Both the position numbers and the translations under genes were made by a program. A stretch of 64,000 bases of DNA from Acidipropionibacterium jensenii DSM 20535 (GTDB lineage Bacteria; Actinomycetota; Actinomycetes; Propionibacteriales; Propionibacteriaceae), in NCBI RefSeq assembly GCF_000425285.1, contig NZ_AUDD01000006.1, positions 116,852-180,851 of the forward strand. The letters are read 5' to 3'. The notes beneath the pieces were generated by a model that was not told where the DNA came from, did not search any database, and saw nothing but the letters and a program-made list of their open reading frames with translations. Shown piece by piece: positions 53,700 through 61,334 of the stretch; position 1 is the stretch's first letter; the number at the start of each line of letters is the position of its first letter.

Positions 53700-54195
53700 T
53701 CGGCCGGTACCCGGTCGTCATCGTGTAGTCCTTGTGAGGACCCGACACCGTCCAGGTGATCTGCCAGCCGGCGTCGCAGGAGGCCGGCTCCCGGTCCTGG
53801 TCAACGCCCGTACCGGAGCTCCCCGCACCGTGGATGCCCGTATCGGAGCTCTGCGTGCCGCAGTTCCCTGCACCGGAGCTCTGCGGACCGGCGATGTCGC
53901 CGCGATAGGTGTCGCGTCCGCACAGATGAGTGACCCGCCCGTCCACCCAGGGATGGAAGAACCGGCCGTCCTCGAAGGTCACCGTCCAGCCCTGCGCCCC
54001 CGGCACCAGGAAGAGGGTGCGGGTGAAGGGCCTGGATCCGCCGTCGGTGGTGAGAACCCCCTCCTCGAACCAGCGCACCCGGCCACCGGTCGCCGGACTG
54101 AACCGGGCCGTCCCGTGCGCCCGGTAGCGAGCCCCGGTCCGGTGCTCGGCGATCGAGCGGGTGAACGACCAGGATCCGAGCAGTTGTGAGGGCAT
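53689..54195 (-). CDS. DUF6314 family protein with repeat-expanded loop
   Basis: A 168-residue soluble protein: LLGSWSFTRSIAEHRTGARY to GTARFSPATGGRVRWFEEGVL, then FEDGRFFHPWVDG and HLCGRDTYRGD, ending WTVSGPHKDYTMTTGYRP. These match DUF6314, a calycin-like beta-barrel family of about 135-150 residues. Between CGRDTYRGD and the last strands there is an insert encoded by three 30-bp imperfect repeats (GPQSSGAGNCGTQSSD). ATG 54195 or the adjacent GTG 54198 may be the start. Convergent with glk, overlapping by 11 bp. Function unknown. Confidence 0.82.
   Translation of the reverse strand: MPSQLLGSWSFTRSIAEHRTGARYRAHGTARFSPATGGRVRWFEEGVLTTDGGSRPFTRTLFLVPGAQGWTVTFEDGRFFHPWVDGRVTHLCGRDTYRGDIAGPQSSGAGNCGTQSSDTGIHGAGSSGTGVDQDREPASCDAGWQITWTVSGPHKDYTMTTGYRPITE
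53807..53886. repeat. 30-bp imperfect repeat, about 2.7 copies, inside DUF6314 gene
   Basis: CGGAGCT recurs at 53814, 53844 and 53874 with similar flanks (TACCGGAGCT, TATCGGAGCT, CACCGGAGCT), a 30-bp period that keeps the reading frame. Confidence 0.65.
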
Positions 54196-54321
54196 CACGG
54201 CGTCGAGCCTAGGCCCCCTCGGCGGTCAGCACGGGATCGGCGGCACCGGATAGTCTGTGGCCGAAGAGTCACGAGCGCTGGCGGGCCCCGCGCGGGCGGC
54301 CATGGTCCAGAAGGGATCCCC

Positions 54322-55092
54322 ATGTGGTACCAGTTCTTCCGGAGCGGTCTGATCCGTCCGATCGTGCGCACCCTGTGGCATCCCTGGGTGGTCGGTGAGG
54401 AGAACCTCCCGAGCACCGGCGGAGCGGTGCTGGCCTGCAACCACATCGAGTACCTCGACCCGGTGATCGTGGCGGCGATGATTCCCCGCCAGCTCACCTA
54501 CCCGGCCAAGAAGGAGCTCTTCCAGGGGGACGGGGGACTCCGGTCCAAGGCGGTCGCCTGGTTCCTCAAGGCGGTCGACCAGGTCCCCCTGGACCGGTCG
54601 GGCGGCCGGCGCTCCGTCGAGGGGATGCGTCCGATTCTGGACCGGCTGCGCGAGGGCGGAATGGTCGGGATCTTCCCCGAGGGCACCCGGTCGGCCGACG
54701 GTGAGATGTTCCGGGGCAAGACCGGGGTCGCCCGGCTGGCCCTGATGGCCGGGGTCCCGGTGATCCCGGCAGCGGTGGTCGGCACCGGACTGGTCCGCGG
54801 CGCGTTCGGCATCCCCAAGGTGGTCCGGCCCGGGATCATCATCGGCAAGCCGCTGGACTTCGAGGAGCTGCGCGGCCGCGAGGAGGAGGCCGCCGTGCTG
54901 CGCTGGGTGACCAATGAGGTGATGGACGCCATCCAGCAGCTCGGGGGCCAGGACTACGTCGACGTCTACGGGTTCCGCGTCAAGTACGGCAACCTCAAGG
55001 GCAAGGACCTGACCCCCTGGCGTCGTCCCCGGCCGGGCGGTGTGCCGGCCCCCGAACCGCACCAGGACAGGGACGCCGGTGGGGCGCGATGA
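54322..55092 (+). CDS. 1-acyl-glycerol-3-phosphate acyltransferase (PlsC-like)
   Basis: A 256-residue membrane-associated acyltransferase. Motif I NHIEYLDP (H-x4-D), motif II around PAKKELFQGDGGLRSKAVAWFL, motif III FPEGTRSADGEMFRGKTG and motif IV VIPAAVVGTG are all present, so it should be active in phospholipid synthesis (acylation of lysophosphatidate). ATG 54322 follows AAGGGATCCCC. Its stop overlaps the start of a second, divergent acyltransferase (ATGA), forming an operon that continues into macS. The Pro/Glu-rich last 25 residues are probably disordered. Confidence 0.92.
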   Translation: MWYQFFRSGLIRPIVRTLWHPWVVGEENLPSTGGAVLACNHIEYLDPVIVAAMIPRQLTYPAKKELFQGDGGLRSKAVAWFLKAVDQVPLDRSGGRRSVEGMRPILDRLREGGMVGIFPEGTRSADGEMFRGKTGVARLALMAGVPVIPAAVVGTGLVRGAFGIPKVVRPGIIIGKPLDFEELRGREEEAAVLRWVTNEVMDAIQQLGGQDYVDVYGFRVKYGNLKGKDLTPWRRPRPGGVPAPEPHQDRDAGGAR

Positions 55093-55949
55093 CGAGATCG
55101 CCGCTGCTGCCAGGAGGTGAGATCGCACTGACCGGTGTCGATCTGCCCGACGGGGCGCTCATCCTCGCCGTCCACCACGTCGGACGCGACGACGCCGTCC
55201 TGGTCCGTTCGGCGATCCGCGGGACCACCGGGCGCAGACCCTGGCTGGGGCTGGTGATGCCCACCCGGTCGGTGCCCTGGGGCACCTCCGCACGGTCCCG
55301 GGCGCTGGCCGTGCTCAGGCAGAGCGGGCTGGTGGTGCTGTTCCCGGAGAACGCGATCGCTCCCTGGGACGGGGTGTTCAAGGGGGACGTCGAGGTCGCC
55401 CACCTGGCCCTGGAGACCGGGGCCCCGGTGGTCCCGGCGGTCATCACCGGGGACCGGGGAGCACTTCGGGTCGGCGAGCCGATGGACTTCAGCCGGCACG
55501 CCGAGACCCCCCACAGCAGGGCGGTGCTGCGCGCCGTCACCGACGAGGTGATGGAGGCGATCAGCACCCTGGCTGGACTGCCCTACCGGGACATCCCCGC
55601 GCCGGCGGCCCGACAGGAGGCCAGCGCGGCCAGACGGGACCGCTCCCGGGCACGACGGGCCCACCGGGCGGCCGCTCGCCAGCAGCTCATCCTGGAGCGT
55701 CAGGAGGTCCGGGCCCAGGCCGCCGTGGAGGCCGCCGATCTGGCTCAGGCCGCCATCCTGGCCAGGGAGAGGGCCAAGGTCCAGGCCCGTGAGGCCGCCC
55801 TGGCCGACCGGCTGAGAGCGGCCGGGATCACCCCTGGGGTCACCGACGAGGCGGACCGCCCCGACCAGGCGGACCGCCCCGACCAGGCGGACCGGCCCGA
55901 CCAGGCGGACCGGCCCGGCACCGACGGGAACACCGAGGATGAGCACTGA
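55089..55949 (+). CDS. Divergent acyltransferase-like protein with coiled-coil tail
   Basis: A 286-residue paralogue-like protein. The acyltransferase part (residues 1-165) retains H-x4-D (AVHHVGRDDAVLV) but motif III is FPENAIAPWDGVFKG instead of F-P-E-G-T-R-S, so activity is uncertain. Residues ~170-245 form a highly charged Ala/Arg/Glu helix (ARRAHRAAARQQLILERQEV), followed by repeats of ADRPDQ encoded by an 18-bp tandem repeat. Overlaps the PlsC-like gene at its start and macS by 11 bp at its end. It may pair with the first acyltransferase; no direct evidence. Confidence 0.8.
   Translation: MTRSPLLPGGEIALTGVDLPDGALILAVHHVGRDDAVLVRSAIRGTTGRRPWLGLVMPTRSVPWGTSARSRALAVLRQSGLVVLFPENAIAPWDGVFKGDVEVAHLALETGAPVVPAVITGDRGALRVGEPMDFSRHAETPHSRAVLRAVTDEVMEAISTLAGLPYRDIPAPAARQEASAARRDRSRARRAHRAAARQQLILERQEVRAQAAVEAADLAQAAILARERAKVQAREAALADRLRAAGITPGVTDEADRPDQADRPDQADRPDQADRPGTDGNTEDEH
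55851..55918. repeat. 18-bp tandem repeat, 3.8 copies, coding ADRPDQ
   Basis: Units at 55851, 55869, 55887 and a partial one at 55905; units differ by a C/G change in GACCGCCCC versus GACCGGCCC. It keeps frame and would vary the C-terminal tail length. Confidence 0.85.
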
Positions 55950-57147
55950 TGCCGCCGATCGGCAGACCCGCCGCCTGAGCGCGTCCCGACGCCGCGACGA
56001 CCCCGCCGGGCGACTCCAGCGGGCCGTCACCGTGCTGCGCTGGGTGCTCCTGGGCCACGCCATTCTGATGGGCGGGCTGCGATGGCAGCACAGCAGCCAC
56101 CCGTGGGCGTTGGCCGCGGTGCTGACGGCGATGCTCGTCTGGACCGCCGTCATGACGGCGTGGGTGCGCCGGGACTCGGTACCGCCACTGGCCCTCACCG
56201 GCGTTGACGTGCTCATCGCGGTGTCGGTGACCGCGATCTCCCAGATCATTCTGGGGCCCTCGGTCCGCACCGCCAGTTTCGAGGGGATCGGCTCCTACTG
56301 GGTGATCTGCGCGGCCCTGTCGGCGGCCCTCATCCGCGGTCCTCTGCTGGGCTTCCTGGCGGCGCTGCTGGTGATCGCCCCGGGGCTGGCCGGGGTCGGT
56401 CACGGGGACCTCTGGGCCTGGAGCGCCGACCTGCTGCTGGTGGTCGCCTGTGTGGTGCTGGGTCGGCTGATCGACCAGATCCGCCGGATGATGGCCGATC
56501 GGGAGCGCGATCAGGCGGTGGCCGCCAGGCTGGCCGAACGCGAGCGGCTCGGCAGGATCGTGCACGACGGCGCCCTCCAAGTGCTGTCGATGGTCGAGCG
56601 GGAGGGGCCCGACCTGGGCCCGCGAGGCCAGGCGCTGGCGCGTCTGGCCCATGAGCAGGGCGGCCAGCTGCGAAGAATGCTGCAGATGTCGGCGGGGGAG
56701 GGGGCCCGGGCCGAGGGTCCGCAGGATCTCAAGGATCTGGTCGCGGCCGTCGAGAGCCATGAGGGGGAGTCGGTCACCGTCTCCGCGATGGCCGGCGAGC
56801 TGCTGCTGCCCGCCCATCTGGTCGACGAGCTCGACAAGGCCGTGGTCGAGATCATCTCCAATGTCGCCCACCACGCCGGCGCCGCCGCGCACTGCTGGAT
56901 CCTCATCGAGGAGGAGGCCGGGACGATCGTCATCTCCGAGCGGGACAACGGCTCGGGGATGTCGCCCGGCCAGGCCGAGCAGGCGGCCGCCGAGGGCCGG
57001 ATGGGGATCACCCACTCCATCGCCGGGCGGATCCATGCCCTGGGCGGGACGACGACGATGCGGACCTCTGAGGGCCACGGGGTCGAGTGGGAGATCCGGG
57101 TGCCGACCGGCCGTCAGGCAGTGCGACCCGTCCCCCGGTCGCAGTGA
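55939..57147 (+). CDS. macS: MacS-type sensor histidine kinase
   Basis: A 402-residue kinase with five to six N-terminal membrane helices (residues ~28-178, DUF5931-like MASE region), then a NarL-type HisKA_3 segment with phospho-acceptor His209 (ERLGRIVHDGALQVLSMV) and an HATPase domain (VVEIISNVAHHA as N-box, ISERDNGSGMSP as G1, EGRMGITHSIAGR as G2, GHGVEWEIRVP). The pair with the regulator at 57278 corresponds in architecture and location to MacRS of Streptomyces, reported to control morphology-related genes. The start lies 11 bp inside the preceding acyltransferase gene. Confidence 0.9.
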   Translation: MSTDAADRQTRRLSASRRRDDPAGRLQRAVTVLRWVLLGHAILMGGLRWQHSSHPWALAAVLTAMLVWTAVMTAWVRRDSVPPLALTGVDVLIAVSVTAISQIILGPSVRTASFEGIGSYWVICAALSAALIRGPLLGFLAALLVIAPGLAGVGHGDLWAWSADLLLVVACVVLGRLIDQIRRMMADRERDQAVAARLAERERLGRIVHDGALQVLSMVEREGPDLGPRGQALARLAHEQGGQLRRMLQMSAGEGARAEGPQDLKDLVAAVESHEGESVTVSAMAGELLLPAHLVDELDKAVVEIISNVAHHAGAAAHCWILIEEEAGTIVISERDNGSGMSPGQAEQAAAEGRMGITHSIAGRIHALGGTTTMRTSEGHGVEWEIRVPTGRQAVRPVPRSQ

Positions 57148-57277
57148 CCGATCGCCGCCACCCGCGCTGCGCGGGCCGAACCGGGCCAGTGAACGAGCTC
57201 TCCGGAGGACCAGACGCCTCCCAGGGTCTGGTCAGGGCGCCACAAGGATGGGAAGCTGGGGTCAGGAGGGCAGCCAC

Positions 57278-57970
57278 ATGACCATCCCAGCACCCGCCGG
57301 CACGCATCGGGTGATGCTCGTCGACGACCATCCGATGTGGATCGACGCCCTGAGCGAGGATCTCACCGCGGAGGGGTTCGACGTCGTCGCGGTGGCCCAT
57401 GACGGTGCGCAGTGCCTGCGCCGGGCCCGGGCGGCCCGACCCGACGTGCTGGTCATCGATCTCAAGATTCCCGAACCCGACGGAGCCACCTGCACCCAGA
57501 TCCTCACCACCGAGTTCCCCTCCATGCACGTCCTGGTGATCAGCGCCTCGGGTGAGCGCGACGACGTCCTGCGGGCCGCCAAGGCGGGGGCCCGCGGATA
57601 CCTGGTGAAGTCCGCCTCCCGGGCAGAGCTGATCAGCGGGGTGCGTCGCACCGCCGCGGGGGACGCCGTCTTCACCCCCGGACTGGCGGGCCTGGTGCTC
57701 GGCGAGTTCCGTCGGATGGCGACCAGGAACGACGGCGCCAGCCAGGACGCCGGCCCCCGACTGACCAGCCGGGAGGTCGAGGTGCTGCGACGGGTGGCCC
57801 AGGGGATGGCCTACCGGGAGATCGCCGAGGAGCTGTTCGTCTCCCACCGCACCGTCCAGAACCATGTCCAGAACGTGCTGCGCAAGCTCCAGCTCCACAA
57901 CCGGGTCGAACTGACCCTCTACGCCCTGGAGAAGGGCGTCATTCAGCCGGGGGAGAACGAACAGGGCTGA
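57278..57970 (+). CDS. macR: NarL/FixJ-family response regulator (MacR-type)
   Basis: A 230-residue regulator. Receiver residues D16, D17, D61 (VLVIDLKIPEPDG) and K111 (GARGYLVKSAS) are all present; the LuxR HTH near the C-terminus reads LTSREVEVLRRVAQGMAYREI followed by FVSHRTVQNHVQNVLRKL. It should be phosphorylated by the adjacent kinase. ATG 57278 has CAGGAGGG 7 bases upstream. It lies 130 bp after macS; aroG follows from its own promoter. Targets unknown. Confidence 0.94.
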   Translation: MTIPAPAGTHRVMLVDDHPMWIDALSEDLTAEGFDVVAVAHDGAQCLRRARAARPDVLVIDLKIPEPDGATCTQILTTEFPSMHVLVISASGERDDVLRAAKAGARGYLVKSASRAELISGVRRTAAGDAVFTPGLAGLVLGEFRRMATRNDGASQDAGPRLTSREVEVLRRVAQGMAYREIAEELFVSHRTVQNHVQNVLRKLQLHNRVELTLYALEKGVIQPGENEQG

Positions 57971-58017
57971 ATGACGCCCTCGGATGGGCGGCGTCGGGGT
58001 CCGCTGGACACACCGGT

Positions 58018-58023
58018 TAGACT
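58018..58023 (+). promoter_or_regulatory. -10 element of aroG (leaderless)
   Basis: TAGACT followed by 7 bases and the ATG at 58031. There is no Shine-Dalgarno in front of that ATG, and an upstream in-frame ATG at 57971 precedes the promoter, supporting 58031. Confidence 0.5.
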
Positions 58024-58030
58024 CACCGCC

Positions 58031-59425
58031 ATGCTTTCCGGTGTTCCCAGTCTCGTCTCCCTGCACTCCATGCCTCACCTGCAGCAGCCGAGCTATCCGG
58101 ATCCCGCGGAGGTGGACCGGGTGGTCGCCGCCCTGCGCAAGCTCCCCCCGCTGGTCTTCGCCGGCGAGTGCGACGACCTGCGCGAGAAGCTCGCGGCGGT
58201 GGCCGAGGGGCGCGGATTCCTGCTCCAGGGCGGGGACTGCGCCGAGACCTTCGCCGGCGTCAACGCCGACAACATCAAGGGCAAGCTGCGGGTCCTGCTG
58301 TCGATGGCGGTGGTGATGACCTACGCCGGGCAGGTGCCGGTGGTGAAGGTGGGCCGGATCGCCGGCCAGTACGCCAAGCCGCGGTCCCGCGACACCGAGA
58401 CCCGCAACGGCGTCACCCTCCCCAGCTACCGGGGGGACGCCGTCAACGGCTTCGAGTTCACCGCCCAGTCCCGGGTCCACGACCCGCGACGGCTGATGAG
58501 GATCTACAACGCCTCCGCCGCCACCCTCAATCTGGTGCGCGCCTTCGTCAAGGGAGGGTTCGCCGACCTGCGCGGGATCAACGCGTGGAACGCCGATTTC
58601 GTCCGCAACTCCAATGTCGAGACCCGCTACGAGGTGCTGGCCGGGGAGATTGAGCGGGCCCTGGCCTTCATGATGGCCTGCGGGGTCGACGACGACCAGA
58701 TCAGCACCGTCGACTTCTACGCCAGCCACGAGGCCCTCCTGCTGGACTACGAGCACGCCATGACGAGGATCGACTCGCGGACCCAGCTGCCCTACGACAC
58801 CTCGGGGCACCTGCTGTGGATCGGTGAGCGCACCCGGCAGACCAACGGTGCCCACGTCGTCTTCATGCGATCGATCTGCAACCCGATCGGCATCAAGCTC
58901 GGACCGACCACCACCGGTGAGGAGGCCAACCGGATCGCCGATCTGCTCGATCCCGAGCGGATCCCCGGACGGATCACCTTCATCACCCGGATGGGCGCCG
59001 GTTCGATCCGCGAGAAGCTCCCCCCGATCATCGAGGCTGTGGAGTCCTCCGGTCGCAAGGTGGTGTGGAGCTGCGACCCGATGCACGGCAACACCTTCGA
59101 GGCCGCCAATGGATTCAAGACGCGTTCCTTCGCCGATGTCTGCGCCGAGGTCAATGCCTTCTTCGACGTCCACGAGGCGCTGGGCACCTGGCCCGGAGGT
59201 GTCCACGTCGAGCTCACCGGTGACGACGTCACCGAGTGCCTGGGCGGGGTGGACGCCCTCGACGAGGCCGACCTGGCCGCCCGCTACGAGACGGCCTGCG
59301 ATCCCAGGCTCAACCGCAACCAGTCCCTGGAACTGGCCTTCATGATCGCCGAGAGGCTCTCCGACGGGCGGATCAAGCGCAAGACGGTCAGCCCGCTGGA
59401 GCCTTACCGCGGCCTCGACATGTGA
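58031..59425 (+). CDS. aroG: 3-deoxy-7-phosphoheptulonate synthase, class II
   Basis: A 464-residue plant-type DAHP synthase, first enzyme of the shikimate pathway (PEP + erythrose 4-phosphate). Signature blocks: GFLLQGGDCAETF (metal-ligand Cys), VVKVGRIAGQYAKPRS, GDAVNGFEF, NPIGIKLGPTT, CDPMHGNTFE and GGVHVELTGDDVTECLGG. ATG 58031 was chosen from the leaderless promoter and family length. The gene order aroG near a PknL-type kinase is common in actinobacteria. Possible feedback control by chorismate mutase partners cannot be judged here. Confidence 0.97.
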   Translation: MLSGVPSLVSLHSMPHLQQPSYPDPAEVDRVVAALRKLPPLVFAGECDDLREKLAAVAEGRGFLLQGGDCAETFAGVNADNIKGKLRVLLSMAVVMTYAGQVPVVKVGRIAGQYAKPRSRDTETRNGVTLPSYRGDAVNGFEFTAQSRVHDPRRLMRIYNASAATLNLVRAFVKGGFADLRGINAWNADFVRNSNVETRYEVLAGEIERALAFMMACGVDDDQISTVDFYASHEALLLDYEHAMTRIDSRTQLPYDTSGHLLWIGERTRQTNGAHVVFMRSICNPIGIKLGPTTTGEEANRIADLLDPERIPGRITFITRMGAGSIREKLPPIIEAVESSGRKVVWSCDPMHGNTFEAANGFKTRSFADVCAEVNAFFDVHEALGTWPGGVHVELTGDDVTECLGGVDALDEADLAARYETACDPRLNRNQSLELAFMIAERLSDGRIKRKTVSPLEPYRGLDM

Positions 59426-59456
59426 GTTCCGGGGTCCCGCAGAGGAGCGCCGGCAC

Positions 59457-59475
59457 CCGATTCCGCGCGAATCGG
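59457..59475 (+). terminator. Weak hairpin after aroG
   Basis: CCGATTC/GAATCGG stem (7 bp) with a 5-base loop, 31 bp past the aroG stop; TTGTC follows. Candidate terminator only. Confidence 0.35.
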
Positions 59476-59510
59476 TTGTCGGGCCCCGCGGTAGCCGCCA
59501 GACTGGGGCC

Positions 59511-60158
59511 ATGAGGATCACACACCTGGGACACTCCTGCATTCTGGTCGAGGCCGCCGACGCCCGGATCCTCATCGACCCGGGCAACATCTCCGACGGC
59601 TGGCGGGGCCTCACCGATCTCACCGCCATCCTGGTCACCCATGCCCACCCCGACCATGTCGACCCCGAGCACATCGCCGATCTGGTCAACGCCAACTCCG
59701 GGGCACTGTGTCGTGCCGAGGCCGGCGCGGTGGCCGCGGTGCCGCAGATGGATGCCGACCCGATCATGCCCGGCGACGTCATGGAGGTCGGCGGCGCCAC
59801 CATCCAGGCGGTCGGCGGGCGCCATGCCGTCATCCATCGCGACATCCCGGCCATCGGCAATGTCGGCTACCTCATCGGGGAGGGGCTCGGCACCATCCTG
59901 TTCCATCCCGGTGACGAGCTCGACGAGATCCCGCACGGCGTCGACGTACTGGCCTGCCCGGCCTACGGGCCCTGGGCGGCGATGAAGGAGACCATCGACT
60001 TCGTGCGCGAGGTGGGCGCAGATCACGCCTTCCTCATCCACGACGGGCTGCTCAACGAGCGCGGCAGGTCACTGGCCTACCACCGTCACGACGAGATGAG
60101 CGACACCCAGTTCCACGACCTGCGGGTCGGCGAGCCGTGGCAGGTCCCGGAGCGCTGA
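59511..60158 (+). CDS. MBL-fold metal-dependent hydrolase (UlaG-like)
   Basis: A 215-residue metallo-beta-lactamase-fold protein. Start MRITHLGHSCILVEAADARILIDPG, metal motif THAHPDHVD (HxHxDH), further ligands GGRHAVIHRD, and LFHPGDELDE, ending in a C-terminal His (HDGLLNERG). This matches the L-ascorbate-6-phosphate lactonase-like group (UlaG/YcbL) found across bacteria with varied substrates. Cytoplasmic. No operon partner: it lies between aroG and a convergent EamA gene with hairpins on both sides. Substrate unknown. Confidence 0.88.
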   Translation: MRITHLGHSCILVEAADARILIDPGNISDGWRGLTDLTAILVTHAHPDHVDPEHIADLVNANSGALCRAEAGAVAAVPQMDADPIMPGDVMEVGGATIQAVGGRHAVIHRDIPAIGNVGYLIGEGLGTILFHPGDELDEIPHGVDVLACPAYGPWAAMKETIDFVREVGADHAFLIHDGLLNERGRSLAYHRHDEMSDTQFHDLRVGEPWQVPER

Positions 60159-60160
60159 CA

Positions 60161-60183
60161 CCGGGCCACTGAGTCTGGCCCGG
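60161..60183. terminator. Hairpin between convergent MBL and EamA genes
   Basis: CCGGGCCA/TGGCCCGG stem (8 bp) with a 7-base loop, 2 bp after the MBL-fold gene stop and 42 bp beyond the EamA stop. No T-run. Confidence 0.55.
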
Positions 60184-60224
60184 GCGCGACTGGCCCGGGT
60201 GCGACTGTCAGGGTTGGACGGCAC

Positions 60225-61241
60225 TCAGCTGGCCGAGGCCAGGTCTCCCCGGCCGGTGCGACCCTCGGGGACCGCCACGGCCTGCGGCGCGACTCCCGGC
60301 TCGAGCTGCGGCGCGACTCCCGGCTCGAGCTGCGGTGCGGACTCGGCGCGCGGTCCGCGGTGGCGGTGCGGCGGGCGGACCACCAGCACCATCGCGGCCA
60401 GGATCGAGGCTGCGCCGAACAGGATCTGGGCGGTGAGCGGTTCCCCCATCAGCCCGATGGCGAAGATCGCCCCCCACAGCGGCTCGGTGCACATCACGAC
60501 GGCGGCCCGGGTGGCGTCCACCCGTGCCTGGGCCCAGCTCTGCAGGAAGGCCACCACGGCGCTGCACAGCACGCCCAGGTAGAGCACGGCGAACCACTCG
60601 TGCGGTGTGGAGGCCATCGTGATACCGCCGGGTGCGGCGCAGACCAGGCAGACGGCTGCCGCGCCCACCATCTGGTAGAGCCCCAGGGAGATGACGGTGC
60701 GGGCGGTGGCCAGACGTCCCAGGGCCACGATCTGGCCGGCGAAACAGACGGCGGCCGCGAAGGTCAGCAGCTCACCGGTGCCGATCCTGACCCCCAACCC
60801 GCCCGCGTTGAGGGCCAGACTGCCCAGGCCGACGGTCGCCAGGGCCACCGCCAGCCACACCGGACGGGGCACCCGCTTACCCAGCAGGGCGGCTCCCAGC
60901 AGGGGAGTGACGATGACGTACAGGCCTCCGATGAAGCCGTTGACGGAGGCCGGGATGGACCTCAGACCAACTCCCTGGAGCACCTGGCCGGCGCCGAACA
61001 GGGCGCCGAGCGCCAGTCCCTGAAGGACGGTCCTCCGGTTGGCCCGCCAGGCGCGCGGCATCAGAAGGCCGAAGGCCAGGACGGCGACCACGAATCGATT
61101 GGCCAGCAGATCGGTCGGGCTCAGGGTGGTGTAGGCGTCCTTCATCACCACCAGGGTCGACCCCCACAGGGCCGCCATCAGCAGGAGAGCCGCCGGCGCG
61201 AGGTGCGAGGACACCCGCGGCCGGTTCCGAAAAGCTGTCAT
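60225..61241 (-). CDS. EamA/DMT family transporter
   Basis: A 338-residue transporter with ten membrane helices in two EamA repeats (residues ~15-145 and ~155-295); typical features are LMAALWGSTLVVMKDA, NRFVVAVLAFGLL, GGLYVIVTPLLGAALLGKRVP and LCSAVVAFLQSWAQARVDAT followed by EPLWGAIFAIGLMGEPLT. Family members export amino acids or other metabolites; the substrate is unknown. A cytoplasmic tail of ~40 residues contains a 24-bp DNA repeat giving PQLEPGVA twice. ATG 61241; TATAGC or CATTAT upstream could be a -10. Confidence 0.92.
   Translation of the reverse strand: MTAFRNRPRVSSHLAPAALLLMAALWGSTLVVMKDAYTTLSPTDLLANRFVVAVLAFGLLMPRAWRANRRTVLQGLALGALFGAGQVLQGVGLRSIPASVNGFIGGLYVIVTPLLGAALLGKRVPRPVWLAVALATVGLGSLALNAGGLGVRIGTGELLTFAAAVCFAGQIVALGRLATARTVISLGLYQMVGAAAVCLVCAAPGGITMASTPHEWFAVLYLGVLCSAVVAFLQSWAQARVDATRAAVVMCTEPLWGAIFAIGLMGEPLTAQILFGAASILAAMVLVVRPPHRHRGPRAESAPQLEPGVAPQLEPGVAPQAVAVPEGRTGRGDLASAS
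60283..60330. repeat. 24-bp tandem duplication in the EamA gene tail
   Basis: Two identical 24-bp units at 60283-60306 and 60307-60330, coding for the duplicated PQLEPGVA of the C-terminal tail; a partial third unit follows with one change. Confidence 0.85.
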
Positions 61242-61334
61242 GGGAATAATGCTATACGGGAGAATCTCTCTCCATCAACCTGATCAACGAGAAGATCTAA
61301 CGACCATGGGGTCCTGGTCCGGATGAACGGTGGT

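Noticed and set aside
57008..59860. Minus-strand open frame of 950 codons opposite macR and aroG
   Set aside because: Antisense shadow of two well-supported genes; no domain or start signal.
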